NCBI GenBank assembly: GCA_031290535.1
Contig: JAITNI010000030.1
Location: 1 to 13,896, forward strand
Source: Zoogloeaceae bacterium
GTDB lineage: Bacteria; Pseudomonadota; Gammaproteobacteria; Burkholderiales; Rhodocyclaceae
Direction of reading: 5' to 3'
DNA: 13,896 bases
Shown: in pieces, positions 7,027 to 13,896 of the stretch
Numbering within the stretch: position 1 is the stretch's first letter
Layout: each line of letters starts with the position of its first letter
Program-made: the position numbers and the translations under genes
The notes under the pieces: generated by a model
The model's input: the letters and a program-made list of their open reading frames with translations, nothing else
Databases searched by the model: none
What the model was told of the DNA's origin: nothing

Positions 7027-7968
7027 TCAACCCGGCGTTTTATGCGCCAGCGCATACACCGTCTTGCCCAGAGAATGAAACAGATCGACCGCGTGTAAAA
7101 AATTTTCCGAATGCCCGGCAAACAGCAGGCCCTCCTTTTGCAACAGCGGCGCGAAGCGGGCGAGAATTTTGTACTGGGTGGGCTTGTCAAAATAAATCAT
7201 CACATTGCGACAAAAAATCACGTCCAGCGGCCCGCGCACCGGCCAGTTCGGTTCCAGCAGATTGATGCGCTTGAAACTCATCATGCGCCGCAATTCCGGG
7301 CGGGCAATCCACATGTTTTCCTGCGCGCCCGTCCCCCTGCTGAAATGGCGCTGCAATTCCCCGCCGGGAATCCGGCTCACCCGCTCAAAGGGGTAGACGC
7401 CCTTTTCCGCCGAGGCCAGCACATCGGTATCGAGGTCGGAACACAAAATGCTCACCTGCTGCCCGCTGCCCCTGGGAAAGGCATCCGCCACGGTCATGGC
7501 GATGGAATAGGGTTCCTCGCCGGTGGAGGCGGCGCAGCACCAGATATTGATCTGTTTTCGCGTCAGCGCCACTTTTTTGAGATGCTCGGCCAGCAGGGGA
7601 AAATGGTGCGGCTCGCGGAAAAAGGAGGTGAGATTGGTGGTGAGCGAATTGACGAACAGCTCCCACTCCCCGGCGTCATGGCTGGCTTCCAGATGGTCGA
7701 GGTACTGGGCGAAATTTTTCATGTTCTTGGCGCGCAGACGGCGCGCCAGACGCGAGTACACCATGTCCTGCTTGGTAGGCGAGAGCGAAATGCCCGCGTG
7801 GGCGTAAATCAGCTTCCTCACTCGCTCGAAATCCGCCGCCCGGAATTCAAACTCGCGCTGCACGCTGCTGCCGCCCGTGCCCTGGGTGGCGTTGCTGGCC
7901 TGACGAATCGCCGCCAGCCGCTCGGTGAGCGTGGGCGGTCTGGGAGGCGTCTCTGGCGTGGGGGTCAT
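7027..7968 (-). CDS. cheR: Chemotaxis protein methyltransferase CheR
   Basis: CheR methylates receptor glutamates with S-adenosylmethionine, opposing CheB. The 313-residue product has an N-terminal helical domain (about 38-118, ending in the signature LTTNLTSFFRE). The SAM-binding fold carries WCCAASTGEEPYS (143-155), DLDTDVLASAEKGVYP (178-193) and CRNVMIYFD (253-261). The first about 35 residues are Pro/Thr-rich and poorly conserved in appearance. The ATG at 7968 was chosen over an upstream in-frame ATG at 8052, which would overlap the end of motB. AAGGA stands 7 bases before 7968, leaving a 28-bp gap to motB. Confidence 0.95.
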   Translation of the reverse strand: MTPTPETPPRPPTLTERLAAIRQASNATQGTGGSSVQREFEFRAADFERVRKLIYAHAGISLSPTKQDMVYSRLARRLRAKNMKNFAQYLDHLEASHDAGEWELFVNSLTTNLTSFFREPHHFPLLAEHLKKVALTRKQINIWCCAASTGEEPYSIAMTVADAFPRGSGQQVSILCSDLDTDVLASAEKGVYPFERVSRIPGGELQRHFSRGTGAQENMWIARPELRRMMSFKRINLLEPNWPVRGPLDVIFCRNVMIYFDKPTQYKILARFAPLLQKEGLLFAGHSENFLHAVDLFHSLGKTVYALAHKTPG

Positions 7969-7996
7969 GCCGCGTTCCTTGTGGTGGGTCTGGCGT

Positions 7997-8911
7997 TCAG
8001 GGTTCCGCCGCTGACAGGGGTTCCGTGTCTTCCAGATAATACTCGGGGCCATTTTCCAGAATGGCGGTTTCTGTGCGTTTATTGAGCACGATGATGCTGA
8101 TGCGGCGGTTGATAGGATTCAAGGGGTCGTTCGGGTCAAAGAGCACCGAGGACGACAGCCCCTCCACGCGCAGCACCTTGAGATCGTCCATGCCGCCCGC
8201 CACCAGTTCCCGGCGCGAGGCGTTGGCGCGGTTGGCCGACAGCTCCCAGTTGGAAAAGCCCCGCGCGCCGCCGGAAAACTGGGCGGCGTCCGTATGTCCG
8301 GCCAGACTCAGGCGATTCGGCACGCCATTCAACACCGCGCCGATTTCACGCAAAATGACGCGGGTGTAGGGCTTCAACTGGTCGCTGGACAGATCGAACA
8401 TGGGCCGGTTCAATTCATCAACAATCTGAATCCGCAGCCCTTCGGTGGTGATGTCCAGCAGCAACTGGTTTTTGAACTGGAGGAGTTGCGGCGAATCCTC
8501 AATCAGCTTTTCGATGCGCCGCTTCAGGGTTTCGAGCGATTGCCGCTCCTGACGCTCAAAGGCCAGCCGTTTGTCCCGGAGCGAAATGCGCCGGTTTTCC
8601 GCTTCCACATCGCCCTGTTTGACCTGCCCGGAGCTGCGCGTCAAATCCTGCCCGCCGCCGTTGATAATGCTCGTCGCGTCGCCCACGCCGCTGCCGCCGT
8701 CCGCCGCCAGCTTGAGCGGATTCTGGAAAAAATCGGCAATGCCTTCCAGATCGCCCTTGGCGGTGGAACCCAGCAGCCACATGAGCAAAAAGAAGGCCAT
8801 CATCGCCGTCACAAAATCGGCGTAGGCAATTTTCCACGCCCCGCCATGCGCGGCGGCAGCGCTTTTCTTGACGCGCTTGATGACAATGGGACGGGAGGAA
8901 TCGTCACTCAT
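7997..8911 (-). CDS. motB: Flagellar motor stator protein MotB
   Basis: MotB is the peptidoglycan-anchoring stator subunit that carries the proton-binding aspartate. It has one membrane segment near residues 29-50 (AYADFVTAMMAFFLLMWLLG), with the essential Asp32 at the same number as in E. coli. A plug and linker region follows. The OmpA-like periplasmic domain occupies about 160-278, with SLAGHTDAAQF (202-212), NWELSANRA and NPINRRI. The product is 304 residues. The ATG at 8911 is preferred over an in-frame TTG at 8929 because AAGG lies 9 bases upstream and Asp32 then aligns. It is separated from motA by 55 bp and precedes cheR. The Asp32 context suggests H+ coupling. Confidence 0.96.
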   Translation of the reverse strand: MSDDSSRPIVIKRVKKSAAAAHGGAWKIAYADFVTAMMAFFLLMWLLGSTAKGDLEGIADFFQNPLKLAADGGSGVGDATSIINGGGQDLTRSSGQVKQGDVEAENRRISLRDKRLAFERQERQSLETLKRRIEKLIEDSPQLLQFKNQLLLDITTEGLRIQIVDELNRPMFDLSSDQLKPYTRVILREIGAVLNGVPNRLSLAGHTDAAQFSGGARGFSNWELSANRANASRRELVAGGMDDLKVLRVEGLSSSVLFDPNDPLNPINRRISIIVLNKRTETAILENGPEYYLEDTEPLSAAEP

Positions 8912-8966
8912 CCTGGCAAGCCTTGGCAAGAGATTCGGCAGGAGGAGAGAAGGCGCAAATCAGGCA

Positions 8967-9824
8967 TCATCTTCCCTTGCGGCTCTTCAGTTCTTCTTCG
9001 AGTTCGATAAAGCTCGGACGCGCTCCGGAAGGCAGGTTCTTGCGGCCAAACTCCACCGCCACCTGCGGCGCGTAGCCGGACATGGAGGCCAACAGCACCG
9101 CCTTGATGACGCCATACACCCGCGAATCGTCATCCGCCCGGTGCGCGAGCAAGGAGGCCACCGGCTGCACAAAGCCGTAGGAAACCAGAATCCCGAGAAA
9201 CGTGCCCACCAGCGCGCCGCCGATCATCTTGCCAAGCACGGCGGGCGGCTCGCCCACCGATCCCATGACGTTGACCACCCCCATCACCGCCACCACAATC
9301 CCGAACGCGGGCAGCGCGTCGCCGGACATCTGCACGGCGTGCGCCGGGGTGGAGAGTTCGTGGTGATGCGCTTCGAGTTCCTGCTCCATCAGGCTTTCGA
9401 TTTCCAGCGTGTTCAGGTTGCCGCCGACCATCATGCGCAGATAGTCGGTCATGAATTCAATGACGTGATGATTGCGGAGAATGTCCGGGTATTTGGAAAA
9501 AATCGGGCTGGCGTCGGGATTTTCCACGTCGTTCTCGATGGACATCAGCCCTTCCTTGCGAACCTTGGCGAGCACTTCAAACAGCAGCGCCAGCACATCC
9601 ACATAATACGCCCTGGTGTAGGGCGAGCCTTTGAACAGGCTCGGCAAAGCGCCCAGCACCGCCTTGATGACCTTGCCGTTATTGCTCGCCACAAAGCCGC
9701 CCATCAGGAGACCCAGAATGGCCAGATACTCCATCGGCATCCAAAGGGCGGCGAGGCTGCCGTGTACCGAAAACGTCCCGATGGCCGCAGCAAGAATGAT
9801 GATGTAGCCAATAATTAAAAGCAT
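8967..9824 (-). CDS. motA: Flagellar motor stator protein MotA
   Basis: MotA is the ion-channel and torque-generating stator subunit that pairs with MotB. The 285-residue product has hydrophobic segments near 2-20, 32-48, 170-190 and 200-220. The cytoplasmic loop between them carries charged residues equivalent to those that touch FliG (Arg89 and Glu97 here, Arg90 and Glu98 in E. coli). The functional prolines Pro172 (DALPAFG) and Pro221 (VQPVASLL) match E. coli 173 and 222, the same offset of one. The ATG at 9824 has an excellent AGAGGAAA at 4-base spacing, so the 20-codon longer in-frame start at 9884 is rejected. It is the first gene of the motility block. Confidence 0.96.
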   Translation of the reverse strand: MLLIIGYIIILAAAIGTFSVHGSLAALWMPMEYLAILGLLMGGFVASNNGKVIKAVLGALPSLFKGSPYTRAYYVDVLALLFEVLAKVRKEGLMSIENDVENPDASPIFSKYPDILRNHHVIEFMTDYLRMMVGGNLNTLEIESLMEQELEAHHHELSTPAHAVQMSGDALPAFGIVVAVMGVVNVMGSVGEPPAVLGKMIGGALVGTFLGILVSYGFVQPVASLLAHRADDDSRVYGVIKAVLLASMSGYAPQVAVEFGRKNLPSGARPSFIELEEELKSRKGR

Positions 9825-10027
9825 GCGCTTTCCTCTGCGCCCGCAACAGGCAATCTGGATTGGAGTAAAAGTGACGCCCGCCATTGTAATGGCTTGCCGC
9901 CATTTCGACCACCGCCAATTCTTCCTGCATGAGAAAATACGACGGGCGCGGCGGCAATCGGGGCATTATCAACCGGAGCGCCAATCCCTGCAATGCTAAA
10001 CTTCCCGAATTATCCTAAAATTTCGCC
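9825..10027. promoter_or_regulatory. Divergent intergenic region between motA and the Nudix gene
   Basis: This 203-bp stretch must carry promoters for both directions because the flanking genes diverge. No convincing -35/-10 pair or sigma-28 (TAAAGTTT-N11-GCCGATAA) site was found. On the minus strand GTTGATAATGCC partly resembles a sigma-28 -10 without its -35. On the plus strand TAAAAT (10016-10021), 6 bases before the Nudix start, is too close for a normal leader. Confidence 0.3.
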
Positions 10028-10597
10028 ATGATTTGTTACTGTCCCCACTGCGGCCACCCCGTCCGCCACTGCGTTCCGGCAGGCGACAACCGCCCACGCG
10101 CCGTGTGCGACGCCTGCGGCGCGATTCATTACGAAAACCCCAAGCTGGTGCTGGGCTGCGTCGCCGAATGGCAGGGGCGCGTCCTGCTCTGCCGCCGCGC
10201 CATTGCGCCGCGTCTGGGGCGATGGACGCTCCCGGCGGGCTTCATGGAAAACGGGGAAAGCACTCAGGCGGCCGCCCTCCGGGAAACCCTTGAGGAAGCC
10301 TGCGCCCAGGTTCGCATTGAGGCGCTCTTTGCGCTGGTGGATATTCCCGCCATCAGCCAGACGCATCTTTTTTATCGGGGAACGCTCACGGACGGCCAGC
10401 ACGCCCCCGGCGTCGAGAGTCTGGAAACGGCACTGTGGCGGGAAGAAGAAATTCCGTGGGCAGAACTGGCCTTCCCCAGTGTGCGCTTTTGCCTCGAACG
10501 TTATTTTGCCGACCGCCGCCGGGGCGCGTTCGGCACGCATGTAAAATGCGAAAACTGGCCGCCGGAGGCGGGCGACGCCGCGCTTGCTCCCCCGTGA
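10028..10597 (+). CDS. Nudix hydrolase with N-terminal zinc ribbon
   Basis: This is probably a nucleoside-diphosphate-linked pyrophosphatase, of the type that hydrolyses ADP-ribose, NADH or FAD-like compounds; the substrate cannot be read from sequence. The 189-residue product begins with a zinc ribbon (Cys5, Cys8, Cys27, Cys30). The Nudix fold starts near 40 (NPKLVLGCVAEW). Its Nudix box runs from Gly71 to about residue 93 with Glu77, Arg85-Glu86 and Glu89-Glu90. The glycine usually found near the end of the box is Cys92. The order zinc ribbon then Nudix, plus EEIPWAELAFPSV (140-152), fits the COG1051-like group with a Nudix_N_2 ribbon. The start has no clear ribosome site. It lies 111 bp before panB on the same strand, with no obvious functional link. 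Confidence 0.88.
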   Translation: MICYCPHCGHPVRHCVPAGDNRPRAVCDACGAIHYENPKLVLGCVAEWQGRVLLCRRAIAPRLGRWTLPAGFMENGESTQAAALRETLEEACAQVRIEALFALVDIPAISQTHLFYRGTLTDGQHAPGVESLETALWREEEIPWAELAFPSVRFCLERYFADRRRGAFGTHVKCENWPPEAGDAALAPP

Positions 10598-10708
10598 CGT
10601 CAAAGGCACGCTCGCGCAGTGACGCCAAATTTCGCGCTTCGTTTCCCCGCGCCGTCCTTTTCGCTGTTAGGATAACGTCCCTCATCCTTTTCGCCTGTTG
10701 ACTGATTT

Positions 10709-12366
<1,658 letters not shown>

Positions 12367-12392
12367 GATGGCGACGCTTCCGCATTCTTTGT

Positions 12393-12420
12393 TTGACAGC
12401 CTGAATTTAGTCGCTAAAAT
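12393..12420 (+). promoter_or_regulatory. Probable sigma-70 promoter of panD
   Basis: A perfect -35 hexamer TTGACA (12393-12398) is separated by 16 bases from TAAAAT (12415-12420). Transcription would start near 12427, giving a leader of about 30 bases to the panD ATG. It lies entirely in the 90-bp gap between panC and panD, so panD can be expressed apart from panBC. Confidence 0.65.
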
Positions 12421-12456
12421 GCGAATCCCTCAACCTACCTTGTGACGGATGATGCC

Positions 12457-12843
12457 ATGCAGAGAACCATGCTCAAGTCCAAGCTGCACCGGGTCACAAC
12501 CACCCATTCCGAGCTGCACTACGAAGGCTCTTGCGCCATTGACGAGAACCTTCTGGAAGCTGCGGACATCCGGGAATACGAGCAGATTGACATCTGGAAC
12601 ATCCATAATGGCGAGCGGTTCACCACCTACGCCATTCGCGCCGAGCGCGGTTCCGGCATTATTTCGGTCAATGGCTCCGCCGCCCGCAAGGCCGCGCCCG
12701 GCGACCTGCTGATTATCGCCAGTTTTGCGACGCTGGACGAGGCGGAAATCAGCGCCCGCTACGAACCCCGGCTGGTGTACGCCGACGCGCGCAATCGCAT
12801 CGCCCGCATCGGCCACCAAATCCCGGTTCAGGCCGCCGCCTGA
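12457..12843 (+). CDS. panD: Aspartate 1-decarboxylase PanD, pyruvoyl-dependent
   Basis: PanD makes beta-alanine from aspartate for PanC. The proenzyme cleaves itself between Gly24 and Ser25 to form a pyruvoyl group. From the ATG at 12457 the product is 128 residues, starting [13 protein letters not shown] like E. coli MIRTML. It places Gly24-Ser25 (HYEGSCAID), Lys9, Tyr22, Arg54 and Tyr58 at the canonical numbers. A GTG five codons upstream (12442) is in frame but would spoil this numbering. The ribosome site is weak (GGAT). A sigma-70 promoter stands upstream and a strong terminator downstream. Confidence 0.96.
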   Translation: MQRTMLKSKLHRVTTTHSELHYEGSCAIDENLLEAADIREYEQIDIWNIHNGERFTTYAIRAERGSGIISVNGSAARKAAPGDLLIIASFATLDEAEISARYEPRLVYADARNRIARIGHQIPVQAAA

Positions 12844-12892
12844 GTTTTTTTGCGGCGCGTCGACCGGCAAGGCATCCCTACTCGGGCACAAC

Positions 12893-12927
12893 ACCGGCTT
12901 CCCTTCCCGAAGGGCGCCGGTTTTTTT
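12893..12927 (+). terminator. Rho-independent terminator of panD
   Basis: ACCGGC (12893-12898) pairs with GCCGGT (12916-12921). An inner CCCTT/AAGGG stem (12901-12905 with 12910-12914) closes on the loop CCCG, and seven T residues (12921-12927) follow. It is 50 bases after the panD stop and ends the plus-strand unit. Confidence 0.88.
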
Positions 12928-12963
12928 GTACCCGAATTTGACGGCAGGCGCGAAAAAGTGGAC

Positions 12964-12997
12964 AAAAAAATGCGGTCACATCAGGGTATGACCGCAT
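12964..12997 (-). terminator. Rho-independent terminator of the candidate small RNA
   Basis: Read on the minus strand, ATGCGGTCA and TGACCGCAT form a perfect 9-bp stem (12997-12989 with 12978-12970) around a 10-base loop, followed by seven T residues (12970-12964). On the plus strand the hairpin is followed by AAATCC, so it works only in the minus direction. Confidence 0.85.
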
Positions 12998-13062
12998 AAA
13001 TCCACACTATCAGAAGGTGGAGGAGACAAACACAGAAACGGCCGGAAACCGACGGTTTCAAT
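12964..13062 (-). ncRNA. Candidate small RNA, about 99 nt, with anti-Shine-Dalgarno segment
   Basis: A promoter and a terminator face each other on the minus strand with no open frame between. The transcript would start near 13062. Its parts in order are: a 5' stem-loop GAAACCgtcGGTTTC (13059 to 13045); a pyrimidine-rich, apparently unpaired linker containing UCUCCUCCACCUUCU (13026 to 13012); and a terminator hairpin with a U run. The C-rich linker is complementary to purine-rich ribosome binding sites, a common design of trans-acting, Hfq-type small RNAs. No known family was recognised. The intergenic position between panD and the OsmC-like gene, convergent with panD, supports an independent gene. 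Expression is inferred only from these signals. Confidence 0.6.
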
Positions 13063-13069
13063 GCACGGT

Positions 13070-13097
13070 ATTATAACGCGCTTTTTGGGAAAAGCAA
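13070..13097 (-). promoter_or_regulatory. Promoter of the candidate small RNA
   Basis: The minus strand shows TTGCTT (13097-13092), a 16-base spacer and a perfect TATAAT (13075-13070). The predicted start is A at about 13062. The region upstream is A/T-rich, as is usual for strong promoters. Confidence 0.62.
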
Positions 13098-13129
13098 GAA
13101 TTTTTTTGCAGCGCACAAACCATACGGAA

Positions 13130-13144
13130 TGAGAATTAATGGCA
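13130..13144. promoter_or_regulatory. Weak Fur-like box
   Basis: TGAGAATTAATGGCA agrees with the Fur 7-1-7 pattern TGATAAT-N-ATTATCA at 10 of 14 positions. It lies about 70 bases upstream of the small RNA start, too far to cover that promoter, and about 175 bases from the OsmC-like gene. In an A/T-rich stretch a match of this quality can arise by chance. Confidence 0.2.
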
Positions 13145-13181
13145 TGATAACAAGCGTAACCCATTGATTTTTAATGTCTAT

Positions 13182-13217
13182 ATGGCTTTACGGCCCGGTG
13201 GAACCCAAGCCATTTTT
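13182..13217 (+). terminator. Terminator-like hairpin upstream of the OsmC-like gene
   Basis: ATGGCTT (13182-13188) pairs with AAGCCAT (13207-13213), followed by five T residues (13213-13217). The loop holds a further small GGT/ACC stem. No plus-strand gene ends just before it, so it is either accidental or closes an unannotated short transcript. Confidence 0.35.
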
Positions 13218-13259
13218 GACCGGTAAAGTAAAGTTTTTTTGTGCGCCACAACATTTGTT

Positions 13260-13272
13260 CCCCGCAGCGGGG
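13260..13272. other. Short GC palindrome before the OsmC-like gene
   Basis: CCCCG-CAG-CGGGG forms a 5-bp stem with a 3-base loop, 12 bases upstream of a possible -10 hexamer TAGAAT (13284-13289). It could be a regulator site or a leader hairpin. No good -35 stands at the right distance from TAGAAT, so the promoter itself is uncertain. Confidence 0.3.
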
Positions 13273-13316
13273 TTCGGTTTGGCTAGAATGCCAGACATTT
13301 TGAAGGAGATCGCAAC

Positions 13317-13742
13317 ATGAAATGCAACGTCAAGTGGTTGGGAGAAGGCGGGATGGCCTTTGTGGCGGAGACGGGCAGCGGCCATCTGGTCAGCATGGAC
13401 GGCGCGCCGGACGCGGGCGGACGCAATCTGGCTCCGCGTCCGATGGAAATGCTGCTGGCGGGCACGGGCGGCTGCACGGCCTTTGATGTGGTGATGATTC
13501 TGAAAAAGGGCCGTCACGCAGTCTCTGGCTGCGAGGTGCGTCTGGAAGCCCGACGGGCGGAACAAGACCCCAAGGTGTTCACCCACCTGCATTTTCATTT
13601 TCGCGTCAGCGGCAAAAACCTGAAACCGGAAGCCGTCGCCCGCGCCATTGACCTCTCGAAGGACAAATACTGCTCCGCCTCCATCATGCTCGGTAAAACA
13701 GCGCAGATTACGCATGATTTTGAGATTGTGGAGGCAGGGTAG
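13317..13742 (+). CDS. OsmC family protein, YhfA type
   Basis: The 141-residue product has the OsmC/Ohr fold layout. An N-terminal strand region is followed by the helix RPMEMLLAGTGGCTAFDVVMIL with Cys53, and a later helix KDKYCSASIML holds Cys119. OsmC and Ohr proteins use two such cysteines to reduce organic hydroperoxides. The short YhfA-like branch to which this seems to belong has the cysteines but an unproven role. The ATG has a strong GAAGGAG at 8 bases. It stands alone, upstream of the right-hand repeat. A role in oxidant defence is inferred from the family only. Confidence 0.88.
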   Translation: MKCNVKWLGEGGMAFVAETGSGHLVSMDGAPDAGGRNLAPRPMEMLLAGTGGCTAFDVVMILKKGRHAVSGCEVRLEARRAEQDPKVFTHLHFHFRVSGKNLKPEAVARAIDLSKDKYCSASIMLGKTAQITHDFEIVEAG

Positions 13743-13750
13743 GAAAGCGC

Positions 13751-13888
13751 ATCCCGTTATCGTCGTTCCCATCATTTTCCGTTCATGGTGAAGCCCTTCC
13801 GCGCATGGTAAGCCTGTCTTTTCCGTTCATGGTGAGCCTGTCGAACCATCGAACCACGCCCTTCGACCAGGCTCAGGGCAAACGGGAT
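13751..13888. repeat. Second copy of the intergenic repeat, opposite orientation, with tandem subunits
   Basis: ATCCCGTT (13751-13758) and AACGGGAT (13881-13888) form 8-bp inverted ends. Inside, CGTTCCCATCATTTTCCGTTCATGGTG matches the minus-strand reading of the 263-387 element. Three degenerate units begin at 13779, 13799 and 13823 (CCGTTCATGGTGA-GCC type). The right part (CTTCGACCAGGCTCAGGGC) is the inverse of the GAGCCTGTCGAA core. It begins 8 bp after the OsmC-like stop, and the window ends shortly after. Confidence 0.7.
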
Positions 13889-13896
13889 ATTCAGAG

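Noticed and set aside
7968..8052. Upstream start for cheR, giving 341 residues
   Set aside because: It would overlap the end of motB, and the added residues look like out-of-frame motB sequence. The ATG at 7968 has AAGGA at the right distance.
9825..9884. Twenty-codon longer start for motA
   Set aside because: The ATG at 9824 has AGAGGAAA at 4 bases and begins directly with the first membrane helix, as the family does.
9825..10027. Sigma-28 promoter for motA
   Set aside because: Only a partial -10-like GTTGATAA is present, with no TAAAGTTT-like element at the required 11-base spacing.
10598..10708. Direct repeat GTGACG(T/C)CAAA (10593 and 10619) before panB as an operator
   Set aside because: The two copies are short, one overlaps the Nudix stop codon, and no promoter can be placed next to them.
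12442..12456. GTG start for panD
   Set aside because: It would shift the Gly24-Ser25 cleavage site from its canonical number; the ATG at 12457 reproduces the E. coli N-terminus.
12976..13164. A 62-codon minus-strand frame over the small RNA region
   Set aside because: The frame begins upstream of the mapped -35/-10 signals, runs through the promoter and into the terminator stem, and has no ribosome site; its residues look random.

Overview
The window reads as a chromosomal segment of a motile, GC-rich Gram-negative proteobacterium, most likely a betaproteobacterium. The grounds are a CheZ-type chemotaxis set, H+-type MotA/MotB, a panB-panC-panD run, a tRNA with an encoded CCA end, and copies of an intergenic repeat built around GAGCCTGTCGAACCATGAAC. 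This placement is an inference from gene content; no marker gene is present.

Layout. Positions 1-61 hold the 3' part of a tRNA-Pro(CGG), followed by a terminator. Positions 97-520 are non-coding and carry a C-rich tract (G-quadruplex potential on the minus strand), a MITE-like repeat with terminal inverted repeats (263-387) and a strong hairpin (439-468). Positions 521-9824 are a nine-gene motility and chemotaxis block, all on the minus strand. In transcription order it is motA, motB, cheR, cheB, then a 291-bp gap with a candidate promoter, then cheV1, cheV2, cheY, cheZ, cheA. From 10028 the plus strand carries a zinc-ribbon Nudix hydrolase, panB, panC and panD (pantothenate synthesis). panD has its own near-consensus promoter and is followed by a terminator. 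Positions 12928-13316 are a gene-free stretch that appears to hold a small RNA gene on the minus strand. An OsmC/YhfA-type protein follows (13317-13742), and a second, inverted copy of the intergenic repeat closes the window.

How the genes work together. MotA/MotB form the stator. CheA autophosphorylates and feeds CheY, CheB and the receiver domains of two CheV proteins. CheZ dephosphorylates CheY, and CheR and CheB set receptor methylation. No cheW, cheD or receptor gene is present here, so within this cluster the two CheV proteins are the only CheW-like couplers.

The best candidate for something undescribed is the roughly 99-nt minus-strand RNA at about 12964-13062. It has a -35/-10 promoter with a perfect TATAAT, a 5' stem-loop, an apparently unpaired UCUCCUCCACCUUCU segment complementary to Shine-Dalgarno sequences, and a terminator with a 9-bp stem and seven U residues. 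No software was run; all calls are from reading the sequence.
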